This document shows, in pieces, positions 1 to 7,105 of a stretch of DNA of 14,815 bases. The position numbers and the translations under genes were made by a program. The notes beneath the pieces are model-generated. The model did not search any database, was not told where the DNA came from, and saw only the letters and a list, made by a program, of their open reading frames with translations. Origin of the DNA: Nitrospirae bacterium RIFCSPLOW2_12_42_9 (lineage in GTDB: Bacteria > Nitrospirota > 9FT-COMBO-42-15 > HDB-SIOI813); the NCBI GenBank assembly GCA_001805205.1, contig MHER01000146.1, forward strand, positions 1 through 14,815. The letters are read 5' to 3'. The number at the start of each line of letters is the position of its first letter. Position 1 is the first letter of the stretch.

Positions 1-512
1 ATCTTGTTTACAATCTGAACCTCAAACGCGAGCGCTACGAGAAATGGCCTGGTATCAGCATCTCTTAATAATCTGTCATAGTAACCAGCGCCGTAACCAA
101 GTCTGTGTCCATTTAAATCAAAAGCCACGCCTGGTAATACCATTAAATCAATATCATTTAGATCAACAAATTTGTAAAATTCAGGTTTCGGCTCAATTAT
201 CCCGTGTGAAGTTGGAGCTAATTCTTTGTCATAGTCATTTAATCCTGATAATAGTATGCGTTTATGTCTTTTATCCATCACAGGGATTACAACATCTTTA
301 CCTGTGGAAATTGCACTTTTTACTGCATCTTCTGTTATAACCTCACTCTTTATAGTGAGATAGAAATGTACAACTTTGGCCTGTTTGTATTCATAAAGAT
401 TTAAAAGGTTATTACAAATTATACTGCTAAGTTCAGCCCTCTCCTGAAGATTTAATCTATCCCTTTTACAAAGGATTTCTTCCCTTATCCCCTTTTTCAG
501 AGTGGTGAGCAT
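1..512 (-). CDS. 5-formyltetrahydrofolate cyclo-ligase, 3' end cut by window edge
   Basis: ATP-dependent conversion of 5-formyl-THF to 5,10-methenyl-THF in cytoplasmic one-carbon metabolism (5-FCL/MTHFS family, YgfA-like). My translation of the minus strand from ATG at 512 gives 170 codons before the window ends. It shows an N-terminal Lys/Arg-rich helix with K-R-D near residues 16-18, the LPGVAFD segment at 126-132, and the family signature GYGAGYYDR at 139-147 (usually GYGGGYYDR). The family is about 180-200 residues long, so roughly 20 residues are missing. The start follows the recN stop (531-533) by 18 nt and is in the same frame. No strong ribosome binding site is visible, so it is probably translated by coupling to recN. 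TTG codons between the recN stop and the ATG are possible alternative starts. The identification is firm from motif order. Confidence 0.92.
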   Translation of the reverse strand, partial: MLTTLKKGIREEILCKRDRLNLQERAELSSIICNNLLNLYEYKQAKVVHFYLTIKSEVITEDAVKSAISTGKDVVIPVMDKRHKRILLSGLNDYDKELAPTSHGIIEPKPEFYKFVDLNDIDLMVLPGVAFDLNGHRLGYGAGYYDRLLRDADTRPFLVALAFEVQIVNK

Positions 513-530
513 AAACAATCGCAAAAGGGA

Positions 531-2204
531 CTATATACTTAAAGCCTTCTGTCCCCGTTTTATCATCTCCTCCGCATATTTTATAGCTGTTTTTGTAGTG
601 TCCCTGCTTCCGAGCATCCTGCTTATCTCTTTCAGACGCTCATTTTCATCCAATCTCTTTATCTTTGTAACAACCCTGTTATCTGATATTATCTTTTCGA
701 CACTATAATGGTTATCAGCCATTGATGCAATCTGTGGTAGGTGAGTCACACAGCATACCTGATGTTCCAAAGACAGGTATTTAAGTCTCTTCCCAACCTC
801 ATCTGCCGCACCTCCGCCAATTCCACTGTCTACCTCATCAAATATCAGGGTCTGCACACTATCTGACCTCGGCAACAGGCATTTTATAGCCAGCATAATC
901 CTTGAAAGCTCCCCGCCTGATGCTACCCTTGCTAATGGTCTTGGTGTCTCATTCAAGTTGGCTATTAAAAACTCTGCTGTATCAAAACCATTTTTTGATA
1001 TGGCACCCTTGTCAAGACTGACTACAAATTGGGTATTCACCATCTGAAGGAGTGAAAGTTCATGCATAACCTTATGTTCAAGCCCTTTTGATGTTACTTT
1101 CCTTAACCTTGATAATTCACCTGCATCTTTTTCCAATTCCGCTGTCACCCTATTGATTTCCCCATTTAATAAACTTATATCCTGATCTGAATATTCTATC
1201 TCCTCCAGTTCCTTATTAATCTTTGATTGGTAAGATAATATCTCCTCAATGGTCTGTCCATATTTCTTTTTTAACTTATCAATAAGATAAAGCCTCTCTT
1301 CGATCTGACCTAATCTTTCAGGGTCATATCTTATTTCATCTTTAAATCTGCGAAGGAGATTTGATACCTCTCTTAAATTAACATTGGCTGTTCTGGCAAG
1401 TTCTGCAGCTTCTTGAATCTTAGGATATACCCTGGTTATTTCAGTAATGTTATCAATTACTTTACTCAACTCACTTAAGACAGACCTTTCATTATCATAT
1501 AAATTGTGATAGGCTTCATTACTCAGTTCAGAGAGGAGTTTTGAATTTGATAAGAGGTACCTTTCTGATGTAAGTTCTATATCTTCTCCTACTTTTAAAT
1601 CCGCTTCTTTTATCTCCGATATCTGATACCTATAGAATTCCTCTTTACCCTTTTTATCCCTGATAGAATCTTCAAGTGAGTTCAATCTGTTCTTTAACTG
1701 TAGAAGATACAGATAGCTCTCTCTTACCTTATCTCTCTGATCTTTAACCCTGCCAAAGGTATCAAGATAGTCTATATGCATTTCCTTTTTGAGCAGATTC
1801 TGATGTTCATGCTGCCCGTATAAATCAATTAGACATGCGCCTATATCCTGCAGAATTGAAAGGGTTGAAAGGATGCCATTAATATATATCCTGCTTTTAC
1901 CGCTTGAGGATATAATTCTCCTGATTATTAATTCACTTCCATCCAGCGGAATCCCATAATTTGTTATCTTATTAAGAAGATCAGGATCGATCAACTCATC
2001 AAAGACTGCCTCAACAATTGCCTCTTCTGCACCATCCCTGACTACATCTGCTGATGCCCTTCCACCTGCTATGAGACTCAGGGCATCAACCAGGATCGAC
2101 TTTCCAGCCCCTGTCTCACCTGTAAAGACAGTTAAACCAATGCCAAATTCCAGACTTACTTCATCTATGATGGCAAAGTCCCTGATCCTGAGTATCCTTA
2201 GCAT
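531..2204 (-). CDS. recN: DNA repair protein RecN
   Basis: SMC-like ATPase acting in the cytoplasm on double-strand break repair. It is 557 residues long, close to the E. coli length of about 553. The Walker A motif GETGAGKS is at residues 29-36 after the typical N-terminal strand LRIRDFAIID. A long, charged coiled-coil middle (about 150-400) is followed by the ABC signature ASGGELSR and the Walker B segment LIFDEVDSGIGG, then a C-terminal H-loop region CCVTHLPQIA. ATG at 2202-2204 is preceded by AAGGAAGG at suitable spacing. It follows trxA after 30 nt and precedes the folate cyclo-ligase by 18 nt. Nothing looks broken. Confidence 0.97.
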   Translation of the reverse strand: MLRILRIRDFAIIDEVSLEFGIGLTVFTGETGAGKSILVDALSLIAGGRASADVVRDGAEEAIVEAVFDELIDPDLLNKITNYGIPLDGSELIIRRIISSSGKSRIYINGILSTLSILQDIGACLIDLYGQHEHQNLLKKEMHIDYLDTFGRVKDQRDKVRESYLYLLQLKNRLNSLEDSIRDKKGKEEFYRYQISEIKEADLKVGEDIELTSERYLLSNSKLLSELSNEAYHNLYDNERSVLSELSKVIDNITEITRVYPKIQEAAELARTANVNLREVSNLLRRFKDEIRYDPERLGQIEERLYLIDKLKKKYGQTIEEILSYQSKINKELEEIEYSDQDISLLNGEINRVTAELEKDAGELSRLRKVTSKGLEHKVMHELSLLQMVNTQFVVSLDKGAISKNGFDTAEFLIANLNETPRPLARVASGGELSRIMLAIKCLLPRSDSVQTLIFDEVDSGIGGGAADEVGKRLKYLSLEHQVCCVTHLPQIASMADNHYSVEKIISDNRVVTKIKRLDENERLKEISRMLGSRDTTKTAIKYAEEMIKRGQKALSI

Positions 2205-2234
2205 CTGCCTTCCTTATTACATCTTTTATAATTC

Positions 2235-2564
2235 TCAGATGGTCAGTAATTTTTCTATCTTTTCCTTATACTGTGGTTTTGACAGGGCACCCACGAGTTT
2301 ATCAACAACCTTTCCATCTTTAAAAAACATAATTGTAGGTATGCCCATTATCTGATAACGGCCTGCAACATCAGGGTTTTCATCTGTATTAAGTTTTAAA
2401 ACCTTAACCCTTCCTTCGTACTCTTTAGATAAATCATCCACTATAGGTGATACCATTCGACATGGGCCACACCATGCCGCCCAGAAATCCACCAATACTA
2501 CCCCATTTGCCTGCAACACCTCTGCATCCCATGAATCCTTAGTTACAGCCTTTACATCCCCCAT
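2235..2564 (-). CDS. trxA: thioredoxin
   Basis: Cytoplasmic thiol-disulfide oxidoreductase. It has 109 residues, the usual thioredoxin length. The redox site WCGPC is at residues 31-35 inside VDFWAAWCGPCRM, and the conserved cis-proline lies in GIPTIMFF (P76). No signal peptide is present. The start ATG at 2562-2564 has a strong ribosome binding site, AGGAGGA, at 2571-2577. It lies 41 nt downstream of ctpA and 30 nt upstream of recN, so it is probably co-transcribed with them. Many bacteria carry several thioredoxins, and the window cannot show whether this is the main one. Confidence 0.96.
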   Translation of the reverse strand: MGDVKAVTKDSWDAEVLQANGVVLVDFWAAWCGPCRMVSPIVDDLSKEYEGRVKVLKLNTDENPDVAGRYQIMGIPTIMFFKDGKVVDKLVGALSKPQYKEKIEKLLTI

Positions 2565-2605
2565 AAGATTTCCTCCTATTGTTGTTTAAGAAGTCTTAAG
2601 TGTGT

Positions 2606-3976
2606 TCAGGATTTATCAGTCTGAATAGGTACAATCCCTTTAAATATCTTCCACCCCTTCAGGAGATCAACAGCCCTCTGTAATTGCACATCCTCCTCTT
2701 CTGTAACAGCTTCACTTAATACAGGTGGTTCCTCATCTTTCTCGTTTTCATTTTTAATGCCGTCCTTTTTTTCTTCTTCTTCAACAGGGGCTGTCTCATT
2801 TCCCAGGTGTTTTTTAAGATCCTTTTCTCTGATAACCTTTCTTTCTAAATCCTTTTCAACCTTGCCGTCATGTAATTTAACAACAATATCCGGGGTAATA
2901 CCTGTATTCTGGATTGACGTCCCCTTAGGTGTATAATATTTGGCCGTTGTCAGCCTCATGCCTGAACCATCAGTTAATGAAAAAACCGTCTGAACTGAAC
3001 CTTTTCCGAATGTCTGGGCCCCAAGGACTACACCCCTTCCCCAATCCTGGAGTGCTCCGGCAACGATCTCAGAGGCACTCGCACTCCCCTCATTGACAAG
3101 AACAACTATTGGATAGTCTTCCTTGATCACTTCAGAAGTAGAAGATGAAAGATATTCCTCTTTTTCACCATCCCTCCCTTTTACCGAGACTACGAGTTTC
3201 CCCTCTTTCAGGAAGAACTCCGAAACCTGCACGGCCACTTTTAACAGACCCCCTGGATTATTTCTGAAGTCGAGTACGAGAGACTTCATACTCTGTTTCT
3301 GAAGATCCTTAATGGCGTTTTCAAGATCATCACCTGTCTTTTCCTGGAATTGTGTGATCCGTATATAACCTATTTCATTATCAATCATCTTACTCTTTAT
3401 ACTCTTTATCTTGATTATATCCCGTACGATTGCAAAATCGAGAGGCTCCTTTTCCCCTTCCCTGACTATTGTAAGATCAACCTTTGTGCCTTTAGGCCCT
3501 CTCATCTTTTCCACTGCATCATTTAATGAAAGATCCTTTGTAAACTCATCATTGATCTTGAATATATGGTCACCTGCCTTTATACCGGCCCGCCATGCAG
3601 GTGTATCTTCAATCGGTGCGATAACAACAAGTTTTTTATCCTTTATGCTGATCTGGATACCGAGCCCGCCGAATTCCCCCTTTGTATCAACCTGCATCTC
3701 CTTGTATGTCTCAGGTGTCATAAAATTAGTATGCGGATCAAGATCGGAAAGCATTCCCTTTATTGCACCATAGACAAGGTCCTTCGTCTTAGTCTCTTCT
3801 ACATAGTTCCGTTGAACAAGGGATAGTGCCTCTGCAAATACCCGCAGCTCTTCATAGTTCTCTCCTCCAAGCACCGGAGTCCAGAGACCTTTACCAAAGA
3901 CTATCCATGCCCCTGCAACCACCATGATTGCAATTACAGCAAAACCCTTTTTCCATTGTCTTTTCTTGTCGTACAT
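2606..3976 (-). CDS. ctpA: C-terminal processing serine protease (S41 family, CtpA/Prc type)
   Basis: Periplasmic, membrane-tethered S41 peptidase of 456 residues. An N-terminal hydrophobic segment (about 11-28) after a basic start acts as signal or anchor. A PDZ domain spans about 103-175 (GGLGIQI, AGIKAGDHI). The catalytic domain follows with DFRNNPGG (236-243), the nucleophile region EGSASASEIVAGAL (predicted Ser300 by family alignment from memory) and QTFGKGSVQ with the catalytic Lys325. A Glu/Lys-rich low-complexity stretch (about 394-427) precedes a conserved-looking tail LQRAVDLLKGWKIF. The start has GGAGGAAG just upstream. It lies 46 nt after the ftsX-envC fusion, a neighbourhood also common for envC-like genes. 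Family members trim or degrade envelope proteins, including peptidoglycan hydrolases; its substrate here is unknown. Confidence 0.95.
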   Translation of the reverse strand: MYDKKRQWKKGFAVIAIMVVAGAWIVFGKGLWTPVLGGENYEELRVFAEALSLVQRNYVEETKTKDLVYGAIKGMLSDLDPHTNFMTPETYKEMQVDTKGEFGGLGIQISIKDKKLVVIAPIEDTPAWRAGIKAGDHIFKINDEFTKDLSLNDAVEKMRGPKGTKVDLTIVREGEKEPLDFAIVRDIIKIKSIKSKMIDNEIGYIRITQFQEKTGDDLENAIKDLQKQSMKSLVLDFRNNPGGLLKVAVQVSEFFLKEGKLVVSVKGRDGEKEEYLSSSTSEVIKEDYPIVVLVNEGSASASEIVAGALQDWGRGVVLGAQTFGKGSVQTVFSLTDGSGMRLTTAKYYTPKGTSIQNTGITPDIVVKLHDGKVEKDLERKVIREKDLKKHLGNETAPVEEEEKKDGIKNENEKDEEPPVLSEAVTEEEDVQLQRAVDLLKGWKIFKGIVPIQTDKS

Positions 3977-3993
3977 TCTACTCTTCCTCCAAT

Positions 3994-4007
3994 ATATTAA
4001 TTAATAT
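3994..4007. other. AT-rich 14-bp palindrome before ctpA
   Basis: ATATTAATTAATAT is a perfect palindrome in the 46-nt gap between the fusion gene and ctpA, a few bases upstream of the ctpA ribosome binding site. No convincing -35 partner was found. It could be an operator-like site or a chance AT-rich palindrome. Confidence 0.3.
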
Positions 4008-4022
4008 AATTCCAATTCCCTT

Positions 4023-6104
4023 CTACCTGTTACCTGCTTTAAGCCACGCAAGTGGATCAATAGCCTGCCCATTATGCCTGATCTCAAAATAAAGTCCTTC
4101 TTTATCTGTAAGATTACCATTACCACTACCTGCTGCCGCAATTATATCACCCCTTTTTATCTTTTTACCCTTTAAGGCAACAAGCCTTGATAAATGACCA
4201 TAAATAGAATAGTAACTATCTCCATGGTCTATAATTGTTATCAGGCCATAACCTTTAAGCGAATCTGCGTAAGCAACCACTCCATCATACACAGCCTTCA
4301 CATCTTTTCCACTATTAGAAACTATCTCAATCCCCTTCTTAAAAACATACGCGTCAAACTCAGGGTGTTTCTGTTTTCCGAACCCTGAGACCACTTCTCC
4401 TGCAAGAGGCCAGTTAAGCCTCCCTCTCTCTTTTCCAAAACCAGTACTGATTGATGCAAGGTCACTTCGTTTCTTCTCATATATCTCTATAAGACTTTTT
4501 AATTCTGCAGATGCACTGGAAAGTCTTCTCAATTCACCTTCGTATATTGCCTTTCTTTCCTGGATGCCTGCAAGCTTTACACGACTCTGCCTGACATCCC
4601 TTTCAATCAATGTTTTATCCTTAAGCAATTTATCCTTCTCTGCCATTAAGGTATGATGTCTCTTATTTATCCCAAGCAACTGCCCATTCAGTGAATCAAC
4701 CTCTTTATCGAGGTCTTTTAACATTCGGTTTGCCTCGTTAATTAAAATATCTTCAAATTTAGCACTTACAATAAATTCATTATAGTCAGCAGAGGCAAAC
4801 AGTACTCCACTTAGCCCTTTATTTCTTCCTATTTGTGACTTATATGTGTATTTCAGAAATTCTGCCATCTCTCTCTTTTTGTCAGTCAATTCAGTTGTAA
4901 TTATATCTATCTCAACCTGGGTGCTGTTTAACTCCCTCTCTTTTTCTATGATCCTTCTATCGGTCTTTTTAAGATCACTCTTCTTGTCAATCAGGTCCTT
5001 CTGCTTTACATTAATATTTTTATTTACCTTCTTCTCTTCTATTGCAGCCTGTTTGGATGCCTTTTTCTTCTCACTGATCTTTTTGTTTATATCCTCTAAT
5101 TCCTTCTGACTCTTTTTTATTTCTTTATCTACACTCTGGATATCAACGACCTGAGGATTACCTGACTTTGCATCAGCTGCATTATAAACATTTAAGCATA
5201 AAAATAAAAATATAGCTACTCCCAAATATTTACCAACTGAAACCCAGCTCCCGAAACACCCTATGATAACACTTAAACCTATAATCAGGGCAATGGCCTC
5301 CCATGGAATAAATGTAAACTCCATGCCCCCTAACCATAAATAGGCTGCAGGAGGGATCTTGTAAAGGATTAGCTTATATGCCAGAAACAGCATTACAATT
5401 GAACTCAGGGCACTGATAAGACATAAGACCCCGCCCTCAATTAAGAAAGGAATCTTTATGAATATATTTGTTGCCCCTGCATACTTCATAATCTCTATCT
5501 CATCACGTCTTGTGATAAGGGTGAACTTCACTGTACTGTAGACTGTAAATAAAACAAGTAGAATGATGATCCCCCCTATTACAGCCCCAATAACCTTTGC
5601 AGTAGAAATAAGGATATCAAGTCTTTCAACCCACTCTTTGCCGTACTCCACATCCTCTATCTCCTTTAATCCCTTTAATCTTGCTGCAAGTGTTTTGATT
5701 CCTTCAGGGTTTCTTGCATCACTAACAAGGCTTATCCTGAAGGAATCAGGCAAAGGATTTCCATCCAACTCTTTAACAATCTCACGGACACTAAGTATAT
5801 TCTTTGACAGCATCTCCAGCGCATAATCTCTTGAAATAAAGTTAACCGCGTCAACCTCTCTGAAATCTTCTATCTCATTTTTTATATCAGCCACCCTTTC
5901 ATGCGGTACACTATTATCAAGATATGCGATAACCTGCATATCACTCTTTAATGTCTCTGCAAATATTGTAATATTATAGAATGAAAGGAGAAAGATGCCA
6001 AACACAAGCAGGATAAAGGACATAATACCAATAGCAGTAAAAGCGATATACCTGTAAGCTTTTATCTGTAAAAAGGCCTCCCGTATCCCTTCAAGCAGCA
6101 TCAT
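4023..6104 (-). CDS. FtsX-EnvC fusion: divisome ABC permease joined to murein hydrolase activator
   Basis: One uninterrupted 693-codon frame. Residues 1-294 are a complete FtsX: cytoplasmic N-terminus, membrane segment 20-43, periplasmic loop about 45-165, then segments 167-192, 217-245 and 265-288, ending in the typical SWVSVGKYL. Residues 293-308 form a further hydrophobic stretch followed by ADA-KS (310-314), which resembles a signal peptide with a signal peptidase I site. Residues 322-560 are a Lys/Glu-rich coiled coil, and 562-693 are a LytM/M23 domain. The LytM zinc ligands are missing (KKGIE at 589-593 instead of HxxxD; GLYFE at 670-674 instead of HLHFE), as in the non-catalytic activator EnvC. 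In E. coli, FtsE-FtsX recruits and conformationally activates EnvC, which activates septal amidases. Here the partners appear covalently linked. The only possible internal start for the EnvC half is TTG at 5223-5225. A weak GGGTGA precedes ATG 6104. Confidence 0.9.
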   Translation of the reverse strand: MMLLEGIREAFLQIKAYRYIAFTAIGIMSFILLVFGIFLLSFYNITIFAETLKSDMQVIAYLDNSVPHERVADIKNEIEDFREVDAVNFISRDYALEMLSKNILSVREIVKELDGNPLPDSFRISLVSDARNPEGIKTLAARLKGLKEIEDVEYGKEWVERLDILISTAKVIGAVIGGIIILLVLFTVYSTVKFTLITRRDEIEIMKYAGATNIFIKIPFLIEGGVLCLISALSSIVMLFLAYKLILYKIPPAAYLWLGGMEFTFIPWEAIALIIGLSVIIGCFGSWVSVGKYLGVAIFLFLCLNVYNAADAKSGNPQVVDIQSVDKEIKKSQKELEDINKKISEKKKASKQAAIEEKKVNKNINVKQKDLIDKKSDLKKTDRRIIEKERELNSTQVEIDIITTELTDKKREMAEFLKYTYKSQIGRNKGLSGVLFASADYNEFIVSAKFEDILINEANRMLKDLDKEVDSLNGQLLGINKRHHTLMAEKDKLLKDKTLIERDVRQSRVKLAGIQERKAIYEGELRRLSSASAELKSLIEIYEKKRSDLASISTGFGKERGRLNWPLAGEVVSGFGKQKHPEFDAYVFKKGIEIVSNSGKDVKAVYDGVVAYADSLKGYGLITIIDHGDSYYSIYGHLSRLVALKGKKIKRGDIIAAAGSGNGNLTDKEGLYFEIRHNGQAIDPLAWLKAGNR

Positions 6105-6108
6105 CTAT

Positions 6109-6173
6109 TTCACCCGAAAATCCCCCCCTCCCTATCCCTCCCCCTCAAGGGGGGAGGGGAGGGTGGGGGTGAA
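6109..6173. repeat. G/C-tract palindromic element between ftsE and ftsX-envC
   Basis: An imperfect inverted repeat bounded by TTCACCC (6109-6115) and GGGTGAA (6167-6173). Four C-runs on the plus strand (6122-6144) pair with four G-runs (6149-6169) around a CA loop. The element lies between the ftsE stop and the fusion start, and its right-hand end in mRNA sense supplies the sequence just upstream of the fusion ATG. It looks like an interspersed REP/MITE-type palindrome that landed in the operon. There is no U-tract after the stem, so it is not a canonical terminator. Confidence 0.75.
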
Positions 6174-6191
6174 TGTTTCCTTTGAAGCTCC

Positions 6192-6207
6192 CTGCAGCAA
6201 GCTGCAG
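6192..6207. repeat. short perfect hairpin after the ftsE stop
   Basis: CTGCAGCAAGCTGCAG forms a 7-bp stem with a two-base loop, starting 3 nt after the ftsE stop codon. It lies next to the G-rich palindrome. No U-run follows in the minus-strand transcript, so it is not a canonical terminator. It could protect the ftsE 3' end or be part of a composite repeat. Confidence 0.5.
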
Positions 6208-6210
6208 TGA

Positions 6211-6858
6211 TTACGCTCGCTGTGCATTTTCCAATGATATTACCTTCTTTTTCATCTTATTAACAATATCATAATCATGCGTGGCAATAACTATTGTAGT
6301 CCCGGTCTTGTTCACCTTTTCAAGTATCTGAAATATCTCGAGCGCACTTTTTGAATCCAGATTCCCTGTTGGTTCATCCGCTAACAGAACGAGCGGATCT
6401 TTTACTATAGCCCTCGATATTGCAACCTTCTGCTGCTCACCACCGGATAGTTCTTTTGAAACTGCATATATCCTGTCTTCCATACCTACCAGCCTTAGAG
6501 TCTCTTTAACCCTGTTTTCCGTATCTTTCCATGAAAATCCTGTTACCCTTAACACAATGGAGATATTATCATAAACTGTTTTATGCAAAAGTAGTCTTGA
6601 GTCCTGAAATACAAATCCTATGCTGCGTCTGATATATGGTATACGCGAGCGGTTTATATCAGAAATATCTTCATCCTGAAATATTATCTGTCCTGAATCC
6701 GGAATCTCTTCACAAAAAATAAGTTTAAGTAATGTGCTTTTACCTGAGCCGGTAGGGCCGCAGATAAAGACAAATTCACCTTTATCTATTTTAGCAGTAA
6801 AGTTTTCCAATACTGGAATACCGTTATATACTTTAGTAACATTATTAAGTTGTATCAT
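6211..6858 (-). CDS. ftsE: cell division ATP-binding protein FtsE
   Basis: Cytoplasmic ATPase of the FtsEX complex, which uses ATP to drive the conformational change passed to periplasmic EnvC at the septum. It has 215 residues, typical of the family. Walker A GPTGSGKS is at 34-41, the Q-loop Q85 in GFVFQD, the signature LSGGEQQ at 137-143, Walker B VLLADEPTGNLD from 157, and the H-loop His194. It starts inside the 3' end of the upstream 86-codon ORF (14 nt overlap), indicating translational coupling. It is separated from ftsX-envC by 106 nt containing a G-rich palindrome, whereas ftsE and ftsX are usually adjacent or overlapping. The identification as FtsE, rather than another MacB/LolD-type ATPase, rests on the motifs together with the downstream FtsX. 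Confidence 0.96.
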   Translation of the reverse strand: MIQLNNVTKVYNGIPVLENFTAKIDKGEFVFICGPTGSGKSTLLKLIFCEEIPDSGQIIFQDEDISDINRSRIPYIRRSIGFVFQDSRLLLHKTVYDNISIVLRVTGFSWKDTENRVKETLRLVGMEDRIYAVSKELSGGEQQKVAISRAIVKDPLVLLADEPTGNLDSKSALEIFQILEKVNKTGTTIVIATHDYDIVNKMKKKVISLENAQRA

Positions 6859-7105
6859 GTAAAAAGTTACCTTTATATATCGCCTGTATCATCTCCTTAT
6901 GCTGCTCATTCATCAATTGCTCGACAACCCCTCTTAAATCATCCCTTTCAAGTAAATATACATAACTTGTCTTTTTTGAAGATATAACAACACCTCCGAA
7001 GAATGTCCTGGTAAGTACAATTGGATTATTCACCCCTCCGTCTTCTGTCTGGACATGATATACCTTCCCATTATGCACAATATCACTATTAATACCTGTT
7101 ACCAT
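6845..7105 (-). CDS. conserved small protein of unknown function (86 residues)
   Basis: I do not recognise a named family. The sequence is a compact soluble protein with no signal peptide or membrane segment. It begins MVTGINSDIVHNGKVYHVQTED and contains the stretch PIVLTRTFFGGVVISSKKTSY, then a helical end rich in Q, E and K (LMNEQHKEMIQAIYKGNF). The pattern of a short beta-rich start (INSDI, KVYHVQTED, hydrophobic strands) followed by an amphipathic helix resembles small conserved hypotheticals I recall from deltaproteobacterial and Nitrospirota-type genomes. It overlaps yraN by 7 nt and ftsE by 14 nt, so its translation is coupled on both sides, which supports it being real. ATG 7105 follows AAGG in the end of yraN. 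Function is unknown; position suggests expression with FtsEX. Confidence 0.8.
   Translation of the reverse strand: MVTGINSDIVHNGKVYHVQTEDGGVNNPIVLTRTFFGGVVISSKKTSYVYLLERDDLRGVVEQLMNEQHKEMIQAIYKGNFLHDTT

Noticed and set aside
44..340. Plus-strand frame at the left edge
   Set aside because: The minus strand here encodes the 5-FCL family signature; the plus frame is low-complexity and motif-free.
2586..2599. TTAAGAAGTCTTAA near-palindrome before trxA
   Set aside because: Short and AT-rich, with no paired promoter elements; chance occurrence is likely.
3977..4022. Promoter for ctpA in the AT-rich gap
   Set aside because: TATATT-like hexamers exist, but no -35 hexamer lies at 16-18 bp spacing.
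5223..5225. TTG as a separate start of envC
   Set aside because: No ribosome binding site is seen, the resulting signal peptide would have no basic N-region, and there is no ftsX stop codon; one fused frame is the simpler reading.
6109..6207. Rho-independent terminator after ftsE
   Set aside because: The hairpins are strong but are not followed by a U-tract, and an essential partner gene lies directly downstream.
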